Positions 1 to 11,426 of a stretch of 62,562 bases of DNA are shown here, piece after piece. A model generated the notes under the pieces. It ran no database searches, was not told where the DNA came from, and saw only the letters and a list, made by a program, of their open reading frames with translations. Location: NCBI GenBank assembly GCA_011319805.1, contig SJRY01000045.1:1-62562 (forward strand), read 5' to 3'. A program made the position numbers and the translations under genes. This DNA is from Macrocybe gigantea (taxonomy: Eukaryota > Basidiomycota > Agaricomycetes > Agaricales > Callistosporiaceae). Every line of letters starts with the position of its first letter. Positions within the stretch are counted from its first letter, which is position 1.

Positions 1-131
1 CAGACAGAGCGTTCATTGATCGATATCGCCATCGCGTGATCGGGCTGAACGAGGACACTCACGACTTCCTTCAGATGCTGTGCGCAGAACACGGCGTCAT
101 TGATTTCAACAGTCTGTGCAGGCTCAGCCAT
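1..131 (-). CDS. Partial 5' exon of an unidentified gene
   Basis: Reading leftwards from an ATG at 131-129 there is a clean exon of 23 codons starting MAEPAQTVEI and ending FCAQHLKEV. It is followed directly by a GTGAGT donor at 62-57, and the intron then runs off the window edge. The spaced Cys and His near the exon end could begin a zinc-binding region, but too little is present to name a family. The call rests only on the start codon, the open frame and a good donor site. Confidence 0.4.
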   Translation of the reverse strand, partial: MAEPAQTVEINDAVFCAQHLKEVVSVLVQPDHAMAISINERSV

Positions 132-3100
132 GGCTGCGTGTAGAATAAATGAGCATTGGGGGGAGTGTGGAGGAGGGGTTTTTCCGATGCATACAGTAGG
201 AGGCGGTTTAAATGGGTGGAAAGCGGTGGGGACGGCGTACGCGGTGCCATGTATGGCAGGTCGCCCTCGCCGGTTGTGGGGAAAGGTGTGGGGCAAACAC
301 GTAGGTCCGATCACATGCACTCCTCAGGCACGTTACCTCTCGTCCATTTTTGATGCTTGAAGCAATGAAGGCACCGTGGTCAGGCTTGGTCCGTGTATTT
401 TTGCAATCTATCGCAACTGGATATCAAACAACATGGTGAACTAGAGCGAGGACGACGCAAAAGAGTGGAACCTTCAAATTTGAAAGTCGTGGACATCTTG
501 CTGCCACCTCCATAGTCTCCCTCGTGAACCTCTGGTCTTGAAGCGGACGTACTGAAGCGATTGCACCCCTTTGGATTTCGAAACATTACGCGCGTTTAAA
601 GATGTCCCATTCCCCATTTCTCGCATATCCCTACGCATGACACACCGAACCCAATTCGCTAACTATGCCGTCAATCTTCAACATCCTCGCGAGCTTATCC
701 GTGACTCTCTTGTTCACTTCCGCGCCCCAGAAAAACCTCATTGGTGCTTGAAACGCACCATGCTTTTAGACGATGTTCAACTATTTGACGGGGTGATCAT
801 TGTTCAAGTACAAATGGCATAATGGTGCGTCTTCTCCAGCTCCACGTGGTTTACTGGGTAAAACATTTGCCTCGAACCTCGTGGCATGCATTCCTTGGTC
901 CTTCAGTGTACATATTCACGTGCAACTGCAATCCCTCCCCATTTTCCCATAAACGTCTCGAGAAGAGTCGATTTTTGCAAAGTCTGTCTTCGGAACAGAG
1001 TGGGGGCACCCTAAAATCAACCTTCATCGATTCATCTGCCATCATGTCAACGCAGATGAAATTGCCAGCTGAGAAGCACATGCAGCAACTCCCATAGCGC
1101 TGTTTATATCTCAAAGCCTAGTGAGTTACTCACGCCCCTGTGGTTCATTTATTCGTCCTGGTCCTTCTGTCGTTCATTTTCGATATGAACCCGGCACATC
1201 GAACATTCAGTTGTTTGCCAGTCTGGACTTTGAGATTGTATAATGTTGACTGCTGGTCTGGCAAGTATCACAAGCCTCAGCGGAAATTCTTCGATCAGGA
1301 TCTTGTCAATAGCACAATAGCGTTCCGCCCTCGAAACACCAACGACAGACAGAAAAAGAAATGCAGGCTCTCACGTTTCGGGCGTTTCTCTGGCCGTAAC
1401 ACTCACTGCGCAATCGTAGTTCTCACCAATGGCAGCACAGTTTTCTTTTCGATCTCGTTCTCCGGGCACATTAAAAAAAAGAAGTCCACCCTTCTTGCGG
1501 CGCCCTGATGGACTTTGCATCCCCTCCATGTTATGCGTCAAGGAGGAAAGGAGAAATGATTTTAATGATAAGCGCCAGAAGGTGTTCGCACAGAACAACA
1601 AATAGTGCCGATCACAGCCTCGCCCGAAATAAACGCCAGCTCATCAGAAGCTGCCAGACCAGGTGGGCCAAGACGTGCTAAGCGCCCATTACAGTCAGCG
1701 ATATCGGCTGCCACACCGTAGATTGCACTGCATCGCAGTCATTCACCGCAGCATGTCGATGATGTGGATGATAACCCAGGGACGGAAATCGAGCGTGTCA
1801 TGATTTTTTCGGTGTAGCATCATCGGATATGCAGTTCGTCTTCTGTAAGATGCCCGTCTTTCTGATACAGAGAGCCTTCCATTGCGACTTCCAAATGCTT
1901 CCAGAAAATCGAGTCAATGAACGACTCTGAAAATAGTAGTTCCGGTGTGAAGATTGCGTTGAACTTTTGTTGGCCGAGTGACCTATGTACAATCATAGAT
2001 CCACATTCGTACAGTATTGCGAAATCAGGTATACACAAATGCGCCATTCCTCTCCATCACATATGAATATCAACCGCAGAGCATGCCGGTATTGTCTGCT
2101 TCTGGATTCCCTCATTCCAATTTAAAGTAGAAATCGTCTGTGAATGAGGAAATCAGTAAACAAGAAAGAATGAATTAGACTGTAATCATGCATACTTGCT
2201 GCTGCATCTGGGAGTCCACGATCGTTTAAAGGTCAGAAGACGATTCCGCTCATAAGAACACTTTATCTTACAGCCGTCTGCTACAACCTGTCCGCTGGGA
2301 GATGTAGGGGGGTTCCTTCTAACTACCTTGTATGCATGTATGTTGGGTGCCGAGGCTGTACAGCGGTTGTGAGTGCCACTATTAAGGGCTTTCAATTTGT
2401 CACTTGCCAAAAAGTACGACGGGATTCCATCAGTCCAGAGTGTCTCGCCATAGTAAGTGTCGCGGATGGCCTCGGGATATTTGCTCCAGTCTGTGAGTCC
2501 GCTGCGGTGAACCAGGGTACTCTAATATACATGATCATGTGGAGCTCACCAGCCGTGGAGACATTGGTAAGCCTCCTTGTGAATGTAACGTATGGGTCGG
2601 GGCAGAAGCTGCTCGTTGTGTCATGCGATTATCAGAGGCAGCCTTTGATTAAAGGCATTTGCTTACGGTTCGGGAAGCGAAGAACGATGACCTCGACAGG
2701 TAAATGGCATCCCTGGTGAACACTACAGTCTGAGGATATGGCAGCACACCGCCCTGGGCCAGTGATGCTCCACTGATCTGGCAGAGAGTGGGCAGAAGGA
2801 CAATTGAATGCAAAAAATCAGACTTACAGAGTCGTAACCAGTAGGAGGCGCCGTCCGGCCGCGCATGCGGGTGGTAGTAAACAGGGTCTTCCCGACCGCA
2901 ATAGAACAGCGCAATAAAACTATGTTTTGTTGTGGCCTGGGTTTTGCGGCCTCTGTACGTTGCCTGAGAAGCGCGATCCCTAGGGAAACCTCGTAAACAT
3001 GCCATGACTTGAACAGCACAGTACAGAACGTACCGGAGGAGCTTGGCGATGCATATGCTCCAATACCGAGAGACAGAGGTGGGCTTCAAAAATATGTAAG

Positions 3101-5212
3101 GCAGCGAACTGAAATGTGGAAACGCGGACGGACAAGTCTTCAATGTCGAGACTTCCGCGCAAGAAAGAGCACAGAGCGCAGTCGTCAATTGACAGGCATT
3201 CAGTCGCGTATTGTCGTCTCCAAGGTTGCATTCTCTTGCAGCGCCGATATACATGTATTGCTCGTTTCCGACCCTCTTGCTGTTTGCTCATGGTCAACAA
3301 TTGTGACGATATTAAGGCTGTGAAAGCAGGCATACCTGTACGAGTCATAGTCATACCATTGTTGTTGGCGTTGATGATTGACATAAAGTACATTCACGAT
3401 GGTCGGTCGAGGGCCAGTATCCGTCCATGCGCTAGGGTCGAAGAATCTGTTCTCGCTGGCAGAATCTCAGTAATGATAACGTTCAAACAAGATTGCCTCA
3501 CCATCCCTGTACAATCGCGAAGTAGGGGAAGTGGGGATCAACGTCTGTAGAATCGCAGAGTTAGGCGAGAGCAAAAGAAAATTGAGAAGTGCGAACTGGA
3601 GAAGGCGTGGTCATGTTGATTGCGAGTTGTTGGAAGAACTGAGGGATCCGGACAGCACGACTCTGGTGGACTCGTTTTGTATATTTCAGGGCAAGGACAG
3701 AGCGACAGGTGACCTAACTTATTTCCTACACCGCCGAGGGCGTAAAGCTTTATTCAGCACAACAATCGATTAGCGCCACATCATACTTAGAGGATTAGAA
3801 ACGGAAACATACAGCCTACTATTTTCGACATAATGGCTCGGCATCGTATGAGAGCTTCCCGAACCAAAAAGGAGAAAACAGCAAGGATCGCACACTGAAC
3901 TGTCATACCAAGCCTGCTCGTGGTGAAGGTAATTTGTCCTACACAATTCGAGCGCCAATGGCGCTTGAAAAGTCCGGAGCATTTGAGGAGCGAGTCCGAG
4001 CTGTCTGGAGCTTTGATATGCTCCAACTCGGCATTATCAGCCATTTCCGAGTCAGATCATAAGTATGGAGAGATAGCGGGTGAGTAGTATGCGTGACGCA
4101 GCGTACAACTTGGACAGTACGTAATCAGATTTTGTTCAACAACTTGCCAGTTTTCGGCGCCTACATGTTCCTGGAATCGCAGGGCGCTCCGCCCAGACTA
4201 TTCGTCCTTTCCCAGCAGACAGTCCTCAAGATGCTAATCACTGTCAAATGGGCATCTTTGTCCAAGTTACTGTGCTTACGTTGGTGTGCATAGTTACTAC
4301 ATCCGCTTCTGCGTCCACACAATTGACCATGTCCATCTATACGCTATCGCCTCACGATAGCTCCACATCGACATCTGCTTTTCTCGCATTGCTTTCCGAG
4401 ATTTTGCCTAATCAATTCACGACATAGACTTCGTCTCGTGTTTCGAAGTTCACAAACTTTCGAAAACATACCGCATGAAATCTATTCAATCCGATCCTTG
4501 ATGACAGCGAACAAGCGCCGGCAGTGTCAGGAATTCTAGGACATCCCACGCTTCGCCACACACTTCCCATGATGCTGTGCAATTTGGCAAATCTGCTAAG
4601 ACGCATTCACCACGCAGACAATAACATACACCATGGCGTCTTCCTTTGTCGGCTTTAGAAGACCTCCGCGATCCAGGAGCGATTTGCCCAGGTATACGAC
4701 ACTACAATGCAGAGTAATCCATCATACAACTCAGAAGTTCAACCAGAATGTAATATCTAGACAATGTCCATGCGGCGAATGAATCATCTCCACGATTCAC
4801 TCTATGGATTGAAATTCCCGAAGGCCACCGCCCCTCCACTAGATGACTACATGCATTGCTTACCTCAAAATACTCGGCGGATATGCTTTTCTGGTCTCAT
4901 TGCTGTCTTCGATCTTCATGTTCCGTGGGCGCCACTTGATAACGTTCTGCACTACTGCGCTATTTGATTAATCAGATGATACTTTGCTAAGAATCAGTGA
5001 TTGACGCCTCTTCCCGTGGACGACGGAAACAGAACGTTTGTAGGCTATGCATAGGTGCTTATTGGTTTCCACCCTGATTGTTTTGCCGACTTCTGTACCT
5101 TTCCATGGAAAAAATCGAATTCGAACTCTCGATATGCTGGTGGTGAGTATTTTGCGTGACATACGGTTTCGTTTGCTATCTCACAGGTGAATTGAATCAG
5201 ATCGTAAAAGAG
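132..5212. other. About 5 kb with no recognisable gene
   Basis: Both strands were read for conserved motifs. No ORF here has convincing exon structure or a recognisable domain. A short frame at 665-748 starts with a signal-peptide-like stretch (MPSIFNILASLSVTLL) but closes after about 28 codons. On the minus strand around 1,570-1,700 a cysteine-containing frame (ADIADCNGRLARLG) is open for about 50 codons. Between about 2,650 and 3,540 the minus strand has several open frames that do not join convincingly. These may be decayed genes, but I cannot assign any of them. Confidence 0.45.
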
Positions 5213-5219
5213 TATAAAA
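5213..5219 (+). promoter_or_regulatory. TATA box of the repeat-rich protein gene
   Basis: TATAAAA lies 59-65 bp upstream of the ATG at 5278, a normal core-promoter spacing for a fungal gene. It supports choosing that ATG as the start. Confidence 0.6.
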
Positions 5220-5277
5220 GCAGACTCTGTGTTCAACAGAATACCCCCAACTTCTGGATATTCATCGATCCTTCATC

Positions 5278-6909
5278 ATGTCCGCTCGCAATGAATTGAC
5301 CATTCCCAGCACTTTGGAGCAGCGCCTCTTTTCCTGCTCGCTCCCCCGACTGCCTTGCCAGGACAGGCGTATGCTCGGACCTTGTCTGCTGTTGCCGCGT
5401 CTGCGGACGGACCATTCACGAGTTATCCATCTCAACATGTCGACGATGATGACATCGAGCAGTTACAATACACCTACGCGACGTTCCATGAAGAACCCGT
5501 CGCTGCGCTCCATGCCATTGCCCAGGATCATGACACTTGGACGCTGTGCCCATCTTCCCTATCTCAACCTCCGACGCTACCACGCTCTCTCCGCTATATG
5601 ATCAAGTACGCGACGACCTGCGACAATGGAAACTCCACCATTCAGACCGACATGATTCTCACTTCGCACAAGTTACCAGAAGGTGTGCTCACCGATAATA
5701 CCGGCCTCGACGTGTACCACGACGAGTCTAGCTACGCTCCGCGTATGGTGGACCCCGACGAGGCGCTTTGTCTCTCGACGACTCTTGCTATCAAGTGCAA
5801 CGGGGTAGGCGAACGATGGAGCCACTACGTTGATAACCAATATGTCACGCCTAACGTCCGCATCGTCGACGAATGCCACCTTTATGTGCTCTTCCACGTG
5901 TGCGAATACCCGACCGCAAGACGCTTCGCAGTCTCGCGGTGGGGTGTCGGCAACCTGGCAAAAGGAAGAAGTCGAGATAAAAGCAAAGGAAGAGGCAGAA
6001 AGGAAGGCCAGTGAGGAGGCAGAGAAACAAGCCAGGGAAGAGGAGGAGAGGAAAGCTAGGGAAGCCGAGGAACGACAGGCCAGGATCGAGGAGAAAGAGG
6101 CAAGAGAGGAGGAACGTCGGTACCCGGGCTGAGGAGAAGCAGCAGCGAGAGATGAAGAAAGGCAAGCCAGGAAACAAGAACAACAGTCGAGGGACGAGGA
6201 AAGGCAAGCGCGGAGGGAGGAGCAGCAAGCACGGGAAGAAGAAAGGGGAGAGAGGAGAGAGGAGAAGCAAGCGCGAGAAGAAGAGAGGCAAGCCAGGACA
6301 GAGGAGAAGGAAGAGAGGAGAGAGGAGAAGCAAGCGCGAGAAGAAGAGAAGCAAGCCAGGCAAGAGGAGAGGGAAGAGAGGAGAGAGGAGAGACAAGCAC
6401 GGGAAGAAGAGAGGCAAGCACGAGAAGAAGAGAAACAAGCACGAGAAGAAGAAAGGGAGGAGCGGAGAGAGGAGAGGCAAGCACGAGAAGAAGATAGGCA
6501 GGCCAGGCGAGAGGAGAGGAAAGCGAGGGAAGAAGAGAAAAAAGCGAGGGAAGAAGAAAGGAAAGCGAGAGAAGAAGAGAGGAAAGCGAGGGAAGAAGAA
6601 AGGCAAGAAAGAGAGAGTCGCGCTCAAGAAGAGTCAGACGATGATGGTGAGGGTGACGATGAAGTCGCCGACGTCCACATGCAAGCTCGCATCGACGAAA
6701 GGCTGGACGAGCTAGGTATCGAGAAATGCCGGAAGGATATCCATACGTACGGAAGTCTTGGGGATACGTGTGCACGGGAGGTGCACACAAGATTACCTGG
6801 GCGCAGCTTCGTGGCGGCAGGAACTAATGGCGCTTTGGCGTTTCGCTTGTCGTACCTCGTTACCTTTTCTGCTTTTCGTCACTCAGCATGTACTGGACTA
6901 AAAAATTGA
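5278..6909 (+). CDS. Unknown protein with long charged helical repeat
   Basis: I do not recognise this family. The start MSARNELTIPSTLEQ follows a good TATA box. An acidic stretch (DDDDIEQLQ) and a roughly 150-residue globular-looking region (motifs TDMILTSHKLPEG, WSHYVDNQYV, CHLYVLFHVCEYP) lead into a long run rich in Glu, Arg, Lys, Gln and Ala with EERQAREE-like units. A short tail follows (QARIDERLDELGIEKC). The reading frame shifts near 5,340, near 5,950 and twice around 6,120-6,160, where an in-frame TGA at 6130-6132 is bypassed by a neighbouring frame carrying the same repeat. No normal-length intron explains these shifts. The downstream stop is uncertain. I would expect a single alpha-helix or coiled coil in the repeat, and its function cannot be inferred. 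Confidence 0.6.
5955..6625 (+). repeat. Purine-rich tandem repeat coding for E/R/K/Q/A helix
   Basis: About 670 bp of almost pure purine sequence made of degenerate units such as gaagagaggcaagcacg, about 18-27 bp long. In the supported frame it reads repeated EERQAR / EEEKQAR / REERKAR blocks with opposite charges four residues apart. The bias also leaves long open frames in other phases, which are artefacts of the repeat. Confidence 0.85.
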
Positions 6910-7666
6910 TATAGTATGTACGCCACACGGTCCTTCATTCTTCGTCGCTTCCAACGGATAGCGCAGTCCTAAATTCGTCAATTAATCGTTTATCTCGGCG
7001 GGCTTGAGATTGATATATGCTGCCAAGTACTTGTAGCAATTTCACCATATGGCAGCTCTTCCCCTGGTTCGATCATCAACGCCATCGTCTGCTAAATGTT
7101 TTCTCATTTGTCGAGTGGCCTCAGTCTACTTCGAGTGGGTCGACAGGATGGACTTCCAAACCCGCCTAGTGTCCGGATGCCACTATTAGAGAAATAGCAG
7201 AAAAATAGAAATCAGTGGCGCTAGAACGTCAGAGGAATGGTGAGGCGGGAGTGCGTACAGCTCTGGATGGGTAGATGGCTTTATACGGTACCAATTTACG
7301 ATCTACCATTAATATCGTTCGTGGACTTCGCTCAGGAGCTAACTTCGCTAGAACCACAATGCATTTTTGGAGCAGACCTGACAAACGACACAATAAAATG
7401 AAAAGTGGTATATTAATTTGGGAAGAGGCTTGCGTCAGCCCGAACACTTGTACGAGTACAAGACACGTAAACGCAGCAATTGCCGAACAGGAAATGAAGA
7501 TGCTCGCCAGAATAACAATTAATACTATACAAGGTCTTTACTCCGAGATTCATGGGGATAGGGCTTTCAAAGAAAGAGACGTAAGCAAGCATGTCATCGA
7601 GGTGTAGGAATAACCGCACAACCCAACTGGAAAAGAGGCTGTTTTCAAAAGGATTCACGCTCACGA
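6910..7666. other. Intergenic, nothing recognised
   Basis: About 760 bp between the 3' ends of the rightward repeat-protein gene and the leftward F-box gene. It contains only short overlapping frames on both strands. I see no conserved motif. Confidence 0.5.
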
Positions 7667-10079
7667 TCAGTGTTCAAAGGCAGGGTCGGTGCACACAACA
7701 TATTCGATCCTTCTCTTCATCCAATCCACGACATCCTGGCCCAGGGTCGTACAATCGTACAGTTCAAGCGACTTGAGCGGCACTGGCGTCGTCGTACCAG
7801 CACCCGTTCCTGCGAACGCAAAGCCCCCTAGACATTGAACTAGAACCGGAGGTAGAGGAGCTGCTCGGGCCTGCGAGAACGACAGGATTCCTCCCCTGGA
7901 CCATCTGCACGAGTTTCACAACGCCCTCGCTATGCGTGTGGCAGTTCCTCGCCCCGAGCTCCTCCAAATTAGGGCACGCCCAGACGCCAACGGATTTATC
8001 ATCGTCGTCCGGCGGTCCGAGAGCGGCTAAAGCGCCTCCAGAGGCGTGCCCCGAACCTGAGACTCTTCAAATGGTTCATGCCAGTCAGCAGCGTCATCCA
8101 AGAGATGACGACGCCACCCGTGGCATAGTAGAGTGCGCTTGAGGAGGGCCCGCTTCCCGGAGATTCGGATTGCCATATGCCACGGAAAGGTGCCTGAGCG
8201 GAGGCTGGCCTGACCGCGTGAGGAGATTCGATATGGTCTCCTCGATCGGGTTACGCATTTCGATGTCGATCATTAGATCATCGAGAGTGGGTAACACGAG
8301 CGATTCTATGAGCTCAGTGAGGGAGTAGTGACCGCCTATGCTAAGCTTGGTTAGGTGTGGGAGCGTGGCCGGCGTTAAAGGAAGTATCGCTGGAAGGACA
8401 CCATGGAAATGGAGCGACAGTGATTCGAGGTGTGGATTGTTTGCAACGATATACAGTATACGATCGAGCGAGAGATGCGCTGTTGGAAGGGTCTGAGGTT
8501 CAACGTACGCAAATTTGAACGCAGCATGGGTGAGAACCACTTGAACGGTGCATGCTGGAGCGTAACGGTGCGCAGCTGAGGCAGTTCCAATTTTGCTGTA
8601 GCTGGCGCATTGGGTAGCCATTGCCAATCTGGGTAGAAACCGGCTTCTATGCCTGAGACTTGAAATTCTTTCAGAAGGGGCGCGTGACCTGTTGAACGAT
8701 GGCCAAGACGGAAGTGCAAAAAAAAAAGTTGTCATGACAAATATTGCTAGACGGCCACAATGAGACAACCGCACCATAGATAGATTTGAGTGCACTCATG
8801 GACGCAAAGTGTTCGTCAAACCTGAAGACGAACCGTTCCAGCGGTGCATCTGTTCGACTAGATAGTAGATGGCAACATAACCCCAGTGCAAGCTCGATCG
8901 GGTTAATGCGTGAGGGGGGGGGCGATCTCCGACGCGACCCGACGATGGCCACGTATCCGCCGTCGGTGAAGGAGGGAGTGAACGGGTAAATTGGGCGGAA
9001 CGACGACGAAACTAGGCGGTGTGAGAGGTGGCGGAGGCGGAATGACGTAACTGTATGGAAGGCCGAATGAGGAAAAGAGACACCCCATGGTGACGGCGGT
9101 GGCGACAACGATGGCGTGCTGCGCCGGGCAGGTTTAGGCTTCGACGACGACAAAGACGGCTTTGTATTGGCGACTCGCAAGGAAATTTCAACGTCCAAGG
9201 GCACGGTGTTGCCTGACCGCTCGAGCCATAAACGGATCGTGTCAGGAGACGTGTTCAGCGTGGCGACCAGGCGGATCTGCGAAATAGAGGCACATGATTA
9301 ATATCCAATCAGGCGTGTCAAAGCGTGACCGCGAACGTGAAATGGAGGAAAACAGAAGCAGAGAAGAAGAATAGAAGACGAAGGCGTATGATTAATTTTA
9401 ATCACGGAAGGTGATAGCACGAGACGCCCATGTTCGCAAGAGAAGAAAACGACAAAGGGGGTTAATCACGATCATTGATAAAGTTTCCGGCAAGAGCGAA
9501 AGACTCTGTATGCAGTGGAGTGGTGTGAGTCCAAGAAAGCGTGCCACTCAATCACCACCCAGGTCGAACAGAAAAAGCAATAGAACAGAAGTCTGTCATG
9601 GGAAGAAGAGCTAGCACTTTGTGAAGAATGCACCCACGGACTGCCACAGGTTGATGGACACAGAAAGAATGGATCACGAGAACAGAACGGACCAAGCGAC
9701 GCACCTTTGACCAAAGTTTGGCACTCTGAGCACTAGCCTCCTCCACGACGTACAAACGGCTGAGAGCAACCCATGCCGAGCACGGGTATTCTTCGAAGCA
9801 GAATAGAAAGACGCTTCTGAGCAATTCCGGAGGCAAACGCTTTATCGGGCTGAGATATGCTAGAGTCTGCAAAGCCTTATCCTCTAATGCAACGCGTTCG
9901 TTTTGGAGCTCGGTGATGGCGAACTGAGAGTCGCGCACGATCTGGGCCAGGGTCGCTTCGGCAGCGTTGATCTTGGCAGTCGTGTCGGAGATGGAGACAC
10001 GAATGGCTTCGAGAGACCTGCGAGCGTCGGCTAGAGTGGCTGCAGTTGGTGGATCGATGAAGGATGACGCGACGGCCAT
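7667..10079 (-). CDS. F-box / leucine-rich-repeat-like protein
   Basis: From ATG at 10079 (MAVASSFIDPP) the protein has an N-terminal coiled coil (LADARRSLEAIRVSIS onwards) and then an F-box-like stretch (LSPIKRLPPELLRSVFLFC, about residue 90). This arrangement is common in Agaricomycetes. An intron ends near 9284, and the next exon gives IRLVATLNTSPDTIRLWLE then VPLDVEIS. A second intron lies around 8,690-8,780. Leucine-rich segments follow (LPQLRTVTLQHAPF, LESLSLHFHG, LPHLTKLSIGG), and the tail LKSLELYDCTTLG ends at TGA 7669-7667. F-box proteins select targets for SCF ubiquitin ligases. Frames switch by one base near 8,490, between LRTLNL and the next LRR, and again further down. No intron fits there, so it is either a pseudogene or a sequence error. 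Confidence 0.8.
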
Positions 10080-10543
10080 GATGTGGATGAAGATGAGGTT
10101 GGCAGGTCCAACTGACGTTTTTAAGCCATTTTCTTGGACCGGAAGGTAGCAACAGGCCCTGTCCGGAGGCGGTGTACCTATTGTTTTCAATCTCCGATGC
10201 GGCACAACTCTATTTTGTGCTTTTTTTATATGGTTTTTGCGGACGACACGGTCCTATCTCAGGAATACAGACAATTTGTAAAGAATAATCCATTAAGAGA
10301 TGTGCGATGGACGAGACAAAGGAAAAAAAGGAACGTGTCTGGAAACCGGCTTTGTCTCCCCGTCTATGACTGCGCAATGACAGCAAGTCCAAAGCACGAC
10401 GTCAGGCCTGCGCATGGCACCGCAATGGAGTGGGTGAGACGAAGCTCGCTCCGGCGCCGCATTGCCCTGGCAAGACGTTTTCTTCAAACCAGGTCTTGTT
10501 ATTTTTTACCCGCCTTCGATTGCGTCTCCATTCTTGCATGCAA
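10080..10543. other. Intergenic
   Basis: 464 bp between the F-box gene start and the TFIIA gamma stop, both on the minus strand, so this should hold the F-box promoter. A plus-strand frame of 178 codons runs through it but overlaps the TFIIA gamma exons and has no recognisable content. Confidence 0.5.
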
Positions 10544-11100
10544 TTATCTTATCCGTTGCGAAGTGACTATCTCGTTCGACTCCATTTTGAATGATGGATT
10601 CTTGACAATAAATGTCCAGACTCATCGCATAGCCGGTAAGTATGCAAATGGCCCTGAACGGCACAATTAAGCACAGCATGAACGAGCCCGTCTCTCACAA
10701 TTACGGGTGGACAATTCAAACCTTGAGCGACGTTTTGGTTTTCACTTGTTTCACCATCGTGTCCGCAAGGGATTTGTCAAACTAAAGGTGAAAAGACATG
10801 AGGTGAGCACGTCGCCGATCTGGCTCACCCCAATACGTATGGACTCGGGGAGGCGCCCCGCCACGCCCTGTCGCCCGTAACATTTTCAGAGAGGGGATGA
10901 CGAACCTGTTGCAAGACCTTCATGGCCAGCTGAGGCGTGATAGCGCCACTGGTAATAAGCTCGTCTAGCGAGTCAGTAAGCGCCATGCCGATCCTGTGCA
11001 CAGCCGGGGAGACAAGTAAATGGTAAGAGAGGGATAATCAAAGAAAGCCATTTCCGACGCACGAGGAACCCCGATAGAACTCGTAGTAAGCCGATGCCAT
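10544..11100 (-). CDS. TOA2: Transcription initiation factor IIA gamma (small) subunit
   Basis: Small, intron-rich gene. Exon 1 from ATG 11100 reads [13 protein letters not shown]. After an intron, exon 2 gives [13 protein letters not shown] and [10 protein letters not shown]. Exon 3 gives [14 protein letters not shown], and exon 4 gives [11 protein letters not shown] then [13 protein letters not shown], ending at TAA 10546-10544. This is the full length of the family (about 110 residues), in order: N-terminal four-helix-bundle segment, then beta-barrel segment. TFIIA stabilises TBP on the TATA element in the nucleus. One base is missing next to the DEV codon (10620-10622, CC read as C), shifting the frame in the last exon. 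For an essential factor this points to a consensus error. It is divergent from the SET-MYND gene, with 326 bp between the starts. Confidence 0.92.
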
Positions 11101-11426
11101 TCTTCACACCGCGCTCTTCTTTATAAGGTGGGAATGGGTCCGTTCCAAGTGGTCAACGTAGCAGAAGATAAGTCGTCAAACTGTTCTTGTCGCTCAGATT
11201 AGATCGGAATGGAGGGCACCTCGGGTACTTCGAGGAAGCCGACACAAGTCGATGGTAATTGGAAGAGCAAGAGCTTCAGCTTCTCTTTGCTGTGCGCCAG
11301 CGTCAATGACCCCCCAGCCTGCATTACGTGATTAATGGATGTGTCATCGTATTTGGCTTAGGGCTTAAGAAACAAGAAACAAACACACCTATCAACTCTT
11401 CACTAATTGAATATAATCCTCCCAGC
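11101..11426. promoter_or_regulatory. Divergent promoter region TOA2 / SET-MYND gene
   Basis: 326 bp between two outward-facing start codons. It must contain both promoters. No clear TATA element or repeated site was identified. Confidence 0.5.

Noticed and set aside
2649..3254. A 201-codon minus-strand ORF
   Set aside because: It has ordinary length for chance in this composition, contains no motif, no good start context and no joining exons, and overlaps equally long frames.
6130..6132. In-frame TGA as a genuine end of the repeat-protein gene
   Set aside because: The same repeat continues in that frame immediately afterwards and in a neighbouring frame across the stop, which fits two compensating indels better than a real terminus.
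6011..6715. Long Lys/Arg-rich plus-strand ORF over the purine repeat
   Set aside because: It is the wrong phase of the same repeat. The neighbouring phase gives the ordinary Glu/Arg/Gln/Ala helix and connects to sensible sequence on both sides.
5851..6790. Long Leu/Ser/Phe/Pro-rich minus-strand ORFs (258 and 244 codons)
   Set aside because: They are antisense shadows of the purine-rich repeat. The membrane-protein-like look is produced by reading CTT/TCC runs.
10134..10670. A 178-codon plus-strand ORF
   Set aside because: It runs antisense through TFIIA gamma exons and has no recognisable content.
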